In this document: positions 11,263 to 22,130 of the stretch, piece after piece
Position numbering within the stretch: position 1 is the first letter of the stretch
Layout of the letters: every line of letters starts with the position of its first letter
Origin: Oegoconia quadripuncta
Lineage: Eukaryota; Arthropoda; Insecta; Lepidoptera; Autostichidae
Assembly: GCA_949316235.1 (NCBI GenBank)
Contig: OX438748.1
Location: forward strand, 9,799,001 to 9,863,000
Reading direction: 5' to 3'
Length of the DNA: 64,000 nucleotides
Position numbers and translations under genes: made by a program
The notes under the pieces: model-generated
Seen by the model: only the letters and a program-made list of their open reading frames with translations
Told to the model about the DNA's origin: nothing
Databases searched by the model: none

Positions 11263-11575
11263 TGTATACCGGATGAGTCTTTTACCGTAAGGAAAAAAAT
11301 AGGGTATATTAGGTAAGTGAAATAGAAGGTATTGGCATAGGTAGTTTAATTTTATTTTTCAAAACCATCATCGAATGAAGCGTTGTGTCATTTGACGGTG
11401 GCGATTTTAGCCTATTCCACATAATTGCATCATTAAATTAAATAATTAAAAAAGACTTGAAAAAAATATGAGTTCCAAATAAATTTCACATAATAGGAAC
11501 CCTACGAATCCCGCCAGTCACATATCAATATCCGGCCGCGCCGGCGTGTATGTCGATGATGGTCTTGAAAAAAAA
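11263..11575 (+). mobile_element. Repeat family G, copy G1
   Basis: It starts with 'accggatgagtcttttacc' and 'gtgaaatagaag...ggcataggtagttt', shared with the copy at 47434. The following 178 bp contain the 'gaatcccgccagtc...ccggccgcgccgg' block in the opposite orientation to the 47434 copy. Class unknown. Confidence 0.65.
11355..11572. repeat. 20-bp inverted repeats flanking an apparently inverted segment
   Basis: Left arm 11355-11374 and right arm 11553-11572 are inverted copies matching at 19 of 20 positions (TTTTTCAA[A/G]ACCATCATCGA). They bracket 178 bp inside G1. Confidence 0.85.
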
Positions 11576-12507
11576 ATAATTAAACTATCTATTATTTCCT
11601 TACGTCAACGCACTGACTGATCTATCAGTCAATATTTAATTTCTGCCAAATTATTTATTTCTTGTATGTAGAATATATTTCATTTATAAAAATTTAAGTA
11701 CTTTGATCTTAAAATATTAACATTTTTGAGAATACAGTCATACTTCTCTTTGAAGATGTCTAAACAATGAAACCTTATAAGTCCATGACGAACAAAACAA
11801 ATTTACCTACCTTCTTTCATACTCACAAAATTCAATATTTAATTTCTGGTCAGATCGGTACAATTGAGAGAGCACGTAAGCTTATAAAATGCAAAAGCTT
11901 CAATTGACAAATCGAGAAACGCATTATTCTAATGTCACATTTCCGCTGACCGGTAAAGCGGGAATAAACAGACACCTTTACGTGGATCGCCGCTTAAGTC
12001 CCTTAAAACGCCACCAAAATTTGAAATTTTAATGTACTTATTATATTTTGCTACTAAAGCTTGTTTAAATGCTTCAAGTTATTTTCGGGTTCCTCGTAAA
12101 AAATTACGACTCAGTTTATACGAGTAACAACATTTACTGGGGTAAAGGTCTTGTCGCATTTATATTTAAATGAACTTTATTGTGAGTCTGGAATACAAAT
12201 TTGTGATCTCAACACCCGGTTGACTCTGCAGCTTTAAGTTTTATATAGGACCTGCCGTGGTAATTACAGAGGACTTTCAGTTGAATAGCGGACAGAGTAG
12301 GGATTCTAGGTTTCACAAAATTTTGTGAAAATTTAACATTTTAATATAATTAATTTATATGGTAGTTAATAAAATATTGGCCAATTGTTACAACCTATCT
12401 TGCTGTTAATTTTTTTATCTACGATTTATAATATTGTGGTGACTATTCCATGCATTAGTTATGCAGTTTGGAACAATTTGGATTTGGATGGCGGAATGTG
12501 GATTGAC
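11576..12507. other. Unassigned sequence
   Basis: AT-rich. A small GC-richer patch at 11940-12010 contains 'ccgctgaccggtaaagcgg', able to form a weak hairpin. No gene. Confidence 0.4.
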
Positions 12508-12745
12508 GACCTGTATGGTACAGTGATAAGAAAGCCTGGCTGCTACACTGAAAACGGGTTCGATTACCGCTAGGGGCAGGTTATGTATATGTATTGTCTA
12601 TGGTTATGTGATGAATACGGACACGTGTATTCCAATCATAGAAGGTTCCATTTATTTACGTATTTTCAAAAAAATGTAATTGTCTAGTTTATCAACCATC
12701 TGGTATCCATAATACAAGCCTAGTTACTTAGTGGAACTAAAGTTT
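12508..12745 (+). mobile_element. SINE family B, copy B3 (diverged)
   Basis: A decayed head with 'acgggttcgattaccgc' as B box is followed by the family tail 'gtttatcaaccatctggtat' and 'caagcctagttacttagtg'. It is more diverged than B2, B4 or B5. Confidence 0.8.
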
Positions 12746-13429
12746 CATATAAAAATCAAAAAGGACGAAGGTATTTATTGGATATTTTGAGAGAATGAAT
12801 AGTCTATATTAGGACTTTTTGAGACATTGAAAGAATATTTTACACTTGAAAGACCCTAAACAAACAATGAACAGACTGATGGAGCAATAATTTTTACAAT
12901 GTCTTGTCAACTTATTATCGCAAAATTTCTCCTTTATGAATTTATCTTACTTGTCCTCTATTTGGTTCTGACTGTACATTATACTCGTATATGCAACCTT
13001 TTTACATATTGAATTTTTAATTTTCCTAATTCTTGTCTTAGGTATTTACTTATTTTTCAAGAGTACATCTAAGCATATAACATGTTTTCGGGATATATTT
13101 TGCAGTAGAAAGATTTAATATTTACACATTCTTGCATCCAACATTAAATTATGAAGGCATGCTCCTCCTCGAAACGTCTCAAAGTAAATTGGTATCTGGA
13201 GTCCCAAATTATCAAAACTCTGAAGCAAAGTCGCTTTTGCTGATACTTGTACTGAGATAAGCCTTCAGGATCGAAAGCTGCGACGACGAGATATCTAGCT
13301 AGATTAATTTTCTTGAATTATTAGTCATAATTCTACTTATTCATTTACATGGCTTTAAAAAGAAATACTTCTATAAGTATCTAGTTAGTAAAAAAAGAGG
13401 TCATTAAACATGGGATAAGGTACCTGAGT
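12746..13429. other. Unassigned AT-rich sequence
   Basis: Nothing recognised. Confidence 0.5.
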
Positions 13430-13765
13430 GACTTTCATCACGGAAACACTTTCGGTCTGATCCTGCGATCCGACAGCCCTGTGACATCTGTTCGAAGTAG
13501 CTGGCTGAATGAAAACTTGACGAGTTTCCGTTGGGTAACCATATTCTAGACCCGACTTTGGCGTAGTGGTGTAGACGACGCTAAATTGGATCGAGACGGG
13601 GATTGACTAATGTACCTATATCTCCACAACTGGGGCATCACCTATGCAGTCATGCTACTACGGTGCGTCAGACCTGACGCCAATCCATACTACGCATAGG
13701 CCAGGGTACTGGCAAGCGTTTCCCCATGGGCCTGGATAAAGCTTACCCAGCAGCAAAGGAATGAA
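13430..13765. other. GC-richer, coding-like patch of unknown origin
   Basis: This patch stands out in base composition from both flanks. In one plus frame (13617-13687, between stops) it reads 'MYLYLHNWGITYAVMLLR'; other frames also stay open for tens of codons. I recognise no family. It may be a decayed coding or transposon fragment. Confidence 0.3.
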
Positions 13766-14930
13766 TCCAGATTTTACACATTAATTTATACCAAGATGAG
13801 TCAAGTACAAACTGCAAATAACTGATCTGATTTCATTAAATACAACGTGCATTTTCAACTGCTGAACGTTACTCTACTACTTGTGGTGCAGTCGCATTCC
13901 CTATTCGTTTATGATAATTGAAGTTAAGCAACGTTCAGTGCTATCTCGGTTCCAGTTCAATTCAAGGCGTCGCTTAGTCAAGTCGGTAGCCCACAACAGT
14001 TTGAAAACACTAACTGTCAGTTGCCAGCCAGACAGAAATCCACCATTGGCGCTGGGATCGCGTAGTAGATTATTACCCTTAACCTCTAACACTAAGAGGA
14101 AGTTATGTCCCAACAGTCGGGATGTAATGCTCTTAATAATTATTTTGTCAGCTCATATAAACTATGGTTTATATAGGGTAAAACCAGTGGCGTGCAACAG
14201 GGTTTTGTCACATAGTAGGCAGAATGACCAAAATTAATATTAATTGCGAAAAATTACAACTACAAAATAATAGCTCACTCTTATAGGAATATTCGCAAGT
14301 GTTTAGAATTTCTTTCTGTGCACATAGTAAGAATAAGCTGTCTTGACAATGTAGAGGTAAGCTTACAATTGGCTATAGGGTTGGCATTGACTTTCTGCCT
14401 GTGTGGAGGGCACGCCACTAATAAATTCTCATGCAATATTAAAACACATGCGCAGATAGCGGAGATTTGGATGCGAAGGATAATTATGGAAGTGACCTAA
14501 GTATACCTATTCATGTGATTACCCGATCTACATTTAAATTTAAAATAAAGACCATTAAATATAAAAATAGACAAAAAATTGTTGTATTGAACATGTTACT
14601 TACTAATAAACAACATTCTTATAACATATATTACAGAGACTTCTAATTAGATATCCTTACAAACTATATAAATGATTCATTCTCCAAATGCACTTAATGT
14701 CGACGTGTCTACAGAAATGTACATTCTTCCCCCTCTGGCAACCCAATTCTAATTGCAGTATCAATCTAAAACTTTGCCAATTTATGCAACTTTAGTGACA
14801 ATATGGTAATATCGTATCATCGAGCTGGTGTGATGATAGAAGTAGGTAAGAGGTTGTCATAGGGACTTCTTTGAACTCAATTGACTTGTCTTGGTGAGTC
14901 CTATAGCACCATAAAGTAACATTATTGTGA
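13766..14930. other. Unassigned sequence
   Basis: The 118-codon frame at 13881-14237 (+) has no motif and overlaps a 70-codon antisense frame; I do not call it a gene. Confidence 0.45.
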
Positions 14931-15062
14931 CCAGCCCTCGTAGCATGACATCGTTTGTCGCGCGTGACGTAGGTGTGAGAGTGTGATAGTTCTATACTTC
15001 GTCCAAGTGAATGAGCAGGACAAATATTAAACGTTTATGTGCCTGTCATGCTCCTAGTGCAG
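14931..15062 (+). mobile_element. Small MITE-like element M, copy M1
   Basis: 'cgtagcatgacatcgtttgt' near the left end and 'cctgtcatgctcctag' near the right end are inverted copies of one terminus. The first 60 bp match the reverse complement of 37741-37800. No coding capacity. Confidence 0.5.
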
Positions 15063-15097
15063 GTGTGTTTGTAGTTTCTAAATTTTTTTTTTTTCCA

Positions 15098-15350
15098 AAA
15101 AAAAAATTATTTGTACTTGACTTCAATCACACCTGATGTCAAGTGAAGATGAGGTCGAAGGTGGAAGCGTATAGACCCGGAAACCCCAAACCATTAGGGG
15201 GACTGGCTATCTTATCTCTGACAACCGGAACACAACAATGCTATTAGCATTGCTGCTTGGCGGCAGATTTAGATAGATGGTGGTAGCTAGCCACGCGGAC
15301 ATTTAAAATGCCCTACTACCAACCAAACCGAGTACTTAAACATGTTTGAG
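15098..15350 (-). mobile_element. SINE family C, copy C3 (5' truncated)
   Basis: Tail and body in reverse order: 'cttcaatcacacctgatgtc', 'ggctatcttatctctgacaa', 'ggcggcagatttagat', 'ccaaaccgagtact'. The tRNA-like head is missing. Confidence 0.88.
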
Positions 15351-15907
15351 AACAGAATTTAGTTTAAATTAAATTAACAAATAATTAATTTATGAAAAAC
15401 GATAACGAACAATATTAATATTTTACAATTTAGGTTAGTAAAGGAAGAGTACTGGGTATATTGTGAGCGTTCTTGAATGTGCGTGCGTGCTTTGTGTGTG
15501 TGAGTTAGTAAGTATTAGTTTTATTGTAAATCGCCTGAATAATTAATCTACAGCATACTTTATTGAAAGCGAAAAATGAGATGGGAATTAGTCAGTCTAC
15601 TTTCTAACAGTCCGGTAACGGATTCTTCAGTTCTACGAAAATGAAAACCTGACAAACAGGTTGTTTTCTCAGAAATGCTATGATAATATTGCCATTATTA
15701 CCGAAATAATAAGGAAGTAGCAAGTTAAGTATACTGGATAGATATTTGATCTCTCCAGAAAAGTGATTTTGAATTTGGAATCAAAATTACCCACTCATTC
15801 ATCACAATACTGTAGTTCTCGATTCCATGTATGCTTGTGTTTTGTTTTTGTGATGAATAAACACCCTTTATTTATTTAAAAAACTCAAGAAAATTTGTAT
15901 AATTTTT
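15351..15907. other. Unassigned sequence
   Basis: Contains a short TG-rich run (15478-15505). No gene. Confidence 0.5.
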
Positions 15908-16082
15908 TATTATGATTACCTGGATACGCGTTTGACCACAATCTCACCTGAGGTAACGTGACGATATGGCCGAATGTGAAGCACGCGATCTCAGTAGATA
16001 CCTATTCACCCTGCTCTTGAAGATCTCAATGTTGTAAGATTCAGTAAAAACTGACGCCGGAAGGGAATTTATGTAGCTAAAA
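15908..16082 (-). mobile_element. LINE family D 3' fragment, copy D2
   Basis: Reverse-strand copy of the 3920-4113 element: 'gtttgaccacaatctcacct', 'gaagcacgcgatctcagta', 'ctgctcttgaagatctc', 'gacgccggaagggaa'. The C-terminal coding region is recognisable but diverged. Confidence 0.75.
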
Positions 16083-16892
16083 TAGATTTTAATGTGCCCG
16101 AATTATTATTTTCCTTCATGTTATGTGACCCTTATAGCATATAGCTTATAGATATTTGAATTTGGAATTATCCATGTCTGTGACCAAAAATAGATAATCT
16201 TTGTCTGTAGGTACTGTGACAAGTTTTAAATCGACTACGCTTTTATGCGTATCCAAACAGTCAATGCCGTATTGTGTATTTGGTCAAGGACATTTATTTA
16301 TTTATTTATTATTAAAACTGTGCTTGTGCTATTATTTCGGAGCCATTTCATTAAGTATCCAAGAGTTTCATTAGAACGTCCATATTCTCCTATTATATTA
16401 ATTTATGTTAGAAATTAGGAAAAAAATGTCTGATCTATTATACAAGGAAAATAACAATAAACAAAAAAATTAGTTCCATATCCAAACACTCAGAGCAATG
16501 ATGAAGTTTATCCCCTATGAATATGCGATGCTCGTGGTTAAGACACGTAAATTAGCTCGTTATTCTGCGATTTACATACATAATTACATTGTATTAATGA
16601 GGGAAGCGCTACACTATCCCGTTATAATATAATCTGGTTCAAGCACTGATTTCTGCATAGCGAATACTGCGGAACATTACATTATCTGTATTAAAATTCG
16701 CGTGCACTGTTTGACAACAACGCTAGTCTTAATTGAATTTCATCTAATACAGGCCTCAGGAATGTCAACGCGTCAGTAGCATTAACATCCATGCAGTCTT
16801 ATTAAATATTACTCAGACAAGCAACAGCTACTAAGTATAAACAGGTGATCTTTTTAAACATATCACTATACTTATTAAGACTATAAGTATTC
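16083..16892. other. Unassigned AT-rich sequence
   Basis: Contains a short (ATTT)n run near 16293. Nothing else recognised. Confidence 0.5.
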
Positions 16893-17060
16893 TGCCAAAC
16901 AGCAATGTTAATAGCATTGTTGTGTTCCGGTTTTCAAAGATAAGATAGCCAATCCCGCAAGTAAGATGGGGTTCCGGGTCAGTACGCGTTCACCTTCGGC
17001 CACATCTTCACTTAACATCAGATGTGATTGAGGTCAAGTATTAACCAACTATTCATAACA
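16893..17060 (+). mobile_element. SINE family C, copy C4 (5' truncated)
   Basis: Starts inside the body at 'ctgccaaacagcaatgttaa' and runs through 'gataagatagccaatccc' and the standard tail to 'gattgaggtcaagtatta'. Confidence 0.87.
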
Positions 17061-17783
17061 AAATCTTTTGATTTGACTATATTCACTGTAATGACATAAC
17101 ATGTATTTGTGCGCAAGATGGGATAATACAAATGGTTTTTGCTAATAAAAAGTTGAAATCGTGGTGAAGTTGTATTCGCAATTCGTTATCGATTAGCAAA
17201 GTCAAGTAAACGTCTGTTTTCATACGTTCATACGAGTTTTTCCGTGCTTCAAAGAGCACGTTTAAGAGTCCGTCCTGTGTTTTACAATTAAAAACAGCCG
17301 TTAAGCTAAGAAACTACAGGGTCTGTTAGAAAACACTCTCCGACAAGATAACCGCTTGATTGACACAAATCCACCAATCCGCAATAATAGTGGAAACATA
17401 AGGCTGCAGACGATGATTTTGAATAAGGAATTTACTAATTTGGAGTAAAAATATGTTCTATTATTTTACGAATATACAATTAGTTTTGACTATTACGTCA
17501 AGGAAAACATTCTGAAGAAATCTGCATTTCGTCAACCTATAATATAGCTCAAGTTTTGTAGTGTTATTTGCAAGTCTGATTGACTTGCAAGCAATATTTT
17601 ACCTTAAAACAAGGTACCTACCAAATTATAGTTAAAATTAAATCACTACCTTACAAAGCATAAAATGCTTCAAGAGTGAAATGTAAATGTAAGCTCTGCG
17701 CCTATAAATTCTTTTCAACGGTATCGTAAAATACAGCAAGAATTTTTTTTAAATCAGACTTATAGCGACTAGGGCCCTATTTA
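17061..17783. other. Unassigned sequence
   Basis: Includes 'gacacaaatccaccaatc' near 17355, shared with the spacer between the H elements, next to 'cagggtctgtt' at 17319. This may be a fragment of an unlisted dispersed element. Confidence 0.4.
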
Positions 17784-17890
17784 AAGTATTTTATATAATA
17801 CTGTAAGTACAATATATTATATAAAATACTTACTTACAATATTATATAAAATACTATATAATTTGTCAATACCTAGGGGTATTGACAAAT
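17784..17890. repeat. Cluster of perfect palindromes
   Basis: A 16-bp inverted repeat (17784-17799 with 17816-17831) is followed by a direct repeat of its arm (from 17841) and then a perfect 13-bp inverted repeat with a 4-base loop (17861-17873 with 17878-17890). Confidence 0.9.
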
Positions 17891-18435
17891 ATTCGTAGCC
17901 CGAAACTGTAAAGTTTAATTTCAAGGTTTGATTTCTTTAAGCATAGGAAACTGGCAATCGTATTAGCAATCTGACAGATTTCTTCGGATGCCATTTTGAT
18001 ATCTCCGATTATTGATTTTCTTTAAATTTGATTGTATATTTGTATAAACTTACTTATACCTTCTTCCGACTTAAGCCTCAGAAACAGAGGACATCCGAAT
18101 TTACCTCAAATGGCAGAAATCTGTTCGAAACATCGATTGAAATAATTTTCTCTCCTTTATTTCCATCCATCTAAAAAGAAACTGGTTCGAGGTGTTATAT
18201 TTCAAGGTAAACGTTTTCCGCAAAGAGCAATATTTGTGTAGGAAATTTAATGTTTGTTGGTATAAGATGAAAATCGTAGCATTTTCTGTTTCTTTAATCG
18301 AGTTTTTTTTAGCTTTGAAGATGTTGGATGATTAAATTTCTACTACGTAATTGCGATTGTCGTCATTATTACTTCGTAGATTTAGGTTTTAAGATGTTTA
18401 GAGATTTCGTCATCAGGATATATCACTCTAGATAT
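17891..18435. other. Unassigned sequence
   Basis: No gene or recognised repeat. Confidence 0.5.
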
Positions 18436-18610
18436 TTTTAACCGACTTCAAAAAAAAGCAGGAAGTTCTCAATTCTGTTGTTTTTTTTTAACGTTTGTTA
18501 CCTCAGAACTCCCTCACGCAAACCGATTTGTAAAATTGTTTTTTAATTGTACGAGTACTTCCAGATTGGTCCCATTTTCTTTAGTATGTTTGTTACGTGA
18601 TATCTTCGTC
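18436..18610 (+). repeat. Insect dispersed repeat starting AACCGACTTCAAAAAA
   Basis: 'aaccgacttcaaaaaa' is followed by 'gttctcaattctgttg', 'gtttgttacctcagaact' and 'agattggtcccattt'. I recall this as a common insect retrotransposon-associated sequence. No coding capacity. Confidence 0.55.
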
Positions 18611-18701
18611 AATTGTTAACGGTTTTCAAAAAATCTTTTTTGGTTTGAAAGGGAGCAGCGGTGTTGATAAAGATCTGATGATACATTTTGGAGAACTATA
18701 A

Positions 18702-19016
18702 ACCGCCTCCGTGGCTCAATGTAAACAACATAGGATTTACGAATCGGAGGTCGCGGTTCGATCCCCAGCGGGGTACATGTTTAGTACTCGGTTTGGTTGG
18801 TGTTAGGCCATTTTAAATGTCCACCTGGTTAGCTACCACCATCTTATCTAAATCTGCCGCTAAACTGCAATGTTAATAGCATTGTTGTGTTGTCAGAGAT
18901 AAGATAGTCAGTTCCAAATATTTGGGATTCCGGGTCAGTACGCTTCCACTTTCGGCCTCATCTTCACTTAACATCAGGTGTGATTGAGGTCAAGTGCTAA
19001 CCAGTTGTGCATAAAA
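18702..19016 (+). mobile_element. SINE family C, copy C5 (full length)
   Basis: The best complete copy. The tRNA-like head has A box 'gtggctcaatg' and B box 'ggttcgatccc'. It is followed by 'gtactcggtttggttgg', the hairpin-forming body, the 'acatcaggtgtgattgaggt' tail and an A/T-rich end. Pol III transcription from the head is the expected mode for an active copy. Confidence 0.92.
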
Positions 19017-19489
19017 TATATATGCATTTCCTATAGTTATTGGTTTTATGGCGTTCTAGAGTGGAGACCACACACCGGTAAGTGCAGCACAGGGTGGACA
19101 GATGACTTTGGACTTAGCTGTGAATTAGCAATAGGGTGGTAAAACATAACAATAGCCTTTCGTATTTCACTCGTAGAAAAAGTATATAATATTCATCGGC
19201 CAATATCTTCCAAATAGCTAAGAGTATCACGTCAGCCGATATAAAAGTGTGTATTAAAGAAAATGGCAGTATCTTCTGACATATTTATAGTATAGAGCGG
19301 GTAAGAGGAAATAAGACTGTCCCATTTCCCTCTTTACTTACCAAATTACCCCGTCCTAACAGCTCTGTTTAGTGTCCGCACGGTAGTATTATTAGTGACA
19401 AATAGTGTCACGGGGAACATTCCACCTTCTGTTATTACTACTTAAAGTACAGGTTTCCTGCAAACGCAGGATTTAGTGAGCAGTTTTCG
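19017..19489. other. Unassigned sequence
   Basis: Nothing recognised. Confidence 0.5.
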
Positions 19490-19738
19490 TAAATAAATAA
19501 ATAATAATTAATAAATATTCCATCTAGTTCCACACTAAGCTACTAGGCTTGTATTATGGATACCAGATGGTTGATAAACTACACAAATACATAGTTTTTT
19601 TGTAAATAAATACATATAATAATTCGGTAACACGTGTCTGTATTTATCATAGAAACATTTACCCCTAGCTGGATTCGAACCCGCGACCTTTTGGTATAGC
19701 AGTCAGAGTTTCTAACCACTACACCAAACAGGTCGTCG
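19490..19738 (-). mobile_element. SINE family B, copy B4
   Basis: Near-complete reverse copy. The head at the right end has B box 'ggattcgaacccgcgacc' and 'accactacaccaaacagg'. The tail at the left has 'ataccagatggttgataaac' and an (ATAA)n start. Confidence 0.9.
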
Positions 19739-19799
19739 ACATACGAAATAATGATTCAATTTAGTGTTAATTATTTAGATTCAATGTTAATTCAACAAC

Positions 19800-19895
19800 T
19801 AAATATAAGGCCAAAGCCTTCTTTTTCTCTTACCTAATATGCCTTATTTTTTTCCTTACGGTCAAAAACTCATTCGGTATATTAAAGAGGGAGGG
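19800..19895 (-). mobile_element. Repeat family G, copy G3 (first part only)
   Basis: The reverse complement matches the first 90 bp of the copies at 11263 and 47434: 'accgaatgagtttttgaccg', 'taaggaaaaaaataagg', 'aggtaagagaaaaagaagg'. Confidence 0.6.
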
Positions 19896-20696
19896 GTTCG
19901 CCCATGACTATACTTACGCTTAACCAATCAATTATTTACCAATGTTTCTAGTTCGTAGTCAGTCTACACGCTCCCCTAGAAAAGAGAAACGAACAGGATC
20001 ATTACTTTTTGACATCTAGTAGCTTTACGGATATTTTCTTGTCGTCACTGTGTTTATAAACATCTTATATTACAATGTAACATTGTTATCTCTAATTAAG
20101 ATGTTTTGCGTTGTTTTCAGAATATTTCTCTTAATTTTTTACTTACCTATACCTAATTAGTGAATGTAAAACGAAATTAAGTATTGTTTATTATATTTTT
20201 AGAGAAAAATAAACAAGCTTTGTTTATCCGACTGCCTCAGGAAAGACGATCGTTCCCCAAAAGTACATTTGAAGTGCAAGTGTCGTTAAATTCGTCTTGA
20301 TTCCCAGAGTGTATTAGTACATTAAAAATTCAACATGGCACCCGCAAAAAGCAAAATGGGATCGATTACAAGCATTCCAGTGAATGTCTGGAAGGATTTC
20401 GGAGTCGTTTTAATTACTTTTTAGCAGGCGGGTTCTTGAATTTTACATATATTGTCATTAATGTTTTACTTACTTTTTGTGAGTGTCATTTTCGTATGTA
20501 TTTTGTTTTGCTCATTCCAATCAATCTAAAAAATTTCCTGTAATAATAATAATAATAAGAAGAAAATTCCTCCAAATTGATGAAAACGGACAAACTGACT
20601 TACGATTTTAAAATAAATAGGAATATACCATTTACTTGGTTAATGTCCGTAAATGGTATGATAATACCAGCTCATGCTGAGAAAAAGAAATTGAAA
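19896..20696. other. Unassigned; family J start at 20222 and a small hairpin
   Basis: 'ttatccgactgcctcagg' at 20223-20240 is a family J end. 'ataccatttac' (20626) and 'gtaaatggtat' (20649) form an 11-bp hairpin. (ATA)n run near 20542. Confidence 0.45.
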
Positions 20697-20966
20697 ATAG
20701 TAATAATAATATCTTTGCACAAACACACAGCGCCATCTAGGTCCACAGTAAGCATCTAGGCTTTTGTTATGGATACCAGATGGTTGATAAACTACACAAA
20801 TATTTTTTTTGTAAATAAATACATGTATAAATGAAAAACATCCATAACTCGGAAACACATGTCTGTATTTAATTCATCGTACAAACATATGTCCCTAGCG
20901 GGATTCGAACCCGCGACCGTTTGGTATAGTAGCAGAGTTTCTAACCACTACACCAAACAGGTCGTC
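20697..20966 (-). mobile_element. SINE family B, copy B5
   Basis: Complete reverse copy: (TAA)n and 'cagcgccatctaggtcca' at the left, 'accagatggttgataaac' in the middle, B box 'ggattcgaacccgcgacc' and 'accactacaccaaacagg' at the right. It is the best-preserved family B copy here. Confidence 0.92.
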
Positions 20967-21349
20967 CTGTATTTCATGAAACGTTCCGTCCGCCTCTTTC
21001 TAACCTAGTTTGCTTCTGAAGACATCTTTAAAAACCAGAGAGTAGAAATCTAAGTAACCACGTTACGGCAAGTGCTCCGTATAAACTGCACCGCGGTTGC
21101 ATTCGAGGCAAGTCGGCTAAAGGACACTTGACCCAAAACTCCTTCTTTGTCCGACGATTGTAGTTACAACTCTCTTCACATCCACTTTTACGGACGGAAT
21201 AGGAACGATCTCTGTTTATTTGCTTTTCATTCCTACTTTTAACGGGATTCAAGAGAACAGATTAAAACTTAGTTGGGAGTCTATAGGTAATCGAGTCCCG
21301 TTAATATACATGTAATATTTTCTTTATCCCAAACTGTCCGGTCAGAGAT
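20967..21349. other. GC-richer unassigned stretch
   Basis: 21060-21200 is richer in GC than its flanks and includes 'cattcgaggcaagtcgg'. The 74-codon minus frame there has no recognisable domain. Confidence 0.35.
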
Positions 21350-21478
21350 ATAACAACAAACAACAACAACAAAATATTCTTTATTGTACAACAATAAGAA
21401 ACATAAGAAAAGTAAGAAAAAGGGATAGTACAATTTGGCGGCCTTATCACTAAAAGCCTTTCCTCTTCCAGGCAACTT
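21350..21478 (-). mobile_element. LINE 3' end, family Q, copy Q1
   Basis: Read on the minus strand: 'agtgataaggccgccaaat', a pyrimidine-rich block, then 'ttgtacaataaagaat' and (GTT)n. The same order occurs at 47257. This is a typical LINE 3' UTR end; no coding part survives. Confidence 0.6.
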
Positions 21479-21619
21479 TTGGGTTACAAACCTTGGGTTG
21501 TAAAGAACAAACAAACAAGGGTTGGGTTTGGGCAGCAAACATTAGTTTGTTTATTTGTAAATTTTAATATTTGTACAAAAAGGCAATACATTAATTTTAC
21601 TTATATGAGTACAACTACA

Positions 21620-21970
21620 TTAGTATTTGGGTTTTCCAAAAATTTAAAGTTTAATGCTTGAAATAACATTCACGGTTCACCTTACGAAATGCACAGAAAT
21701 GCACAGTGACAGGGGGGTGAGTTCACGCTGTTATAACCTGCAAATCTATAGATTTGTAAAATTGTATTATTGGAATTGCTGCAACTACTGAAAATGTATG
21801 TAATAATTTTGACAAATATTTACATGTATAGTCTTGAACTGTGAGTGTAAGTTGAAAACAATAAATAAATTAATTAAAAATATGTTTTTTGGCGTAAAGT
21901 CCCTTAGTCGCCTTTTACGACACCAACGGGGGAAAACGGGTTGGTTACATTCTTTTATCTACACCCATGC
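21620..21970 (+). mobile_element. Repeat family F, copy F2 (split by an insertion)
   Basis: The left part runs from 'attagtatttgggttttcc' to 'cctgcaaatctatag' (about 21750). The right part resumes at 'gttttttggcgtaaagtccc' (about 21879) through 'cgacaccaacgggg'. The roughly 127 bp between are foreign to the family. Confidence 0.7.
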
Positions 21971-22039
21971 TATAAATCCTCTAAAAAAGTTTCTGAAACA
22001 GTTAGCTAATTGCCAACATTAAAACAACCAATATCATAG

Positions 22040-22130
22040 TCATAAGCTTTGCTTAGTTTGGGACTGGATGATTGGTGTAAGTGTCCGAAATATTATATTA
22101 TATATATATATTATATATTATAATAACATC
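22040..22130 (+). mobile_element. SINE family A tail fragment with AT-rich end
   Basis: 'gctttgcttagtttgggac' and 'gattggtgtaagtgtccg' are the family A tail. An alternating AT run (22092-22130) follows in place of the usual ATTTATT end. Confidence 0.7.

Noticed and set aside
13881..14237. 118-codon open frame as a gene
   Set aside because: No start context, domain or neighbour support, and an overlapping antisense frame of similar quality.
20880..20966. tRNA gene (also at 66, 5985, 18702, 27297, 45432, 53647, 56913, 58838)
   Set aside because: A and B boxes are present, but each is followed by a shared SINE tail and the copies are repeated across the window. No cloverleaf with a proper acceptor stem can be closed, so these are tRNA-derived SINE heads.
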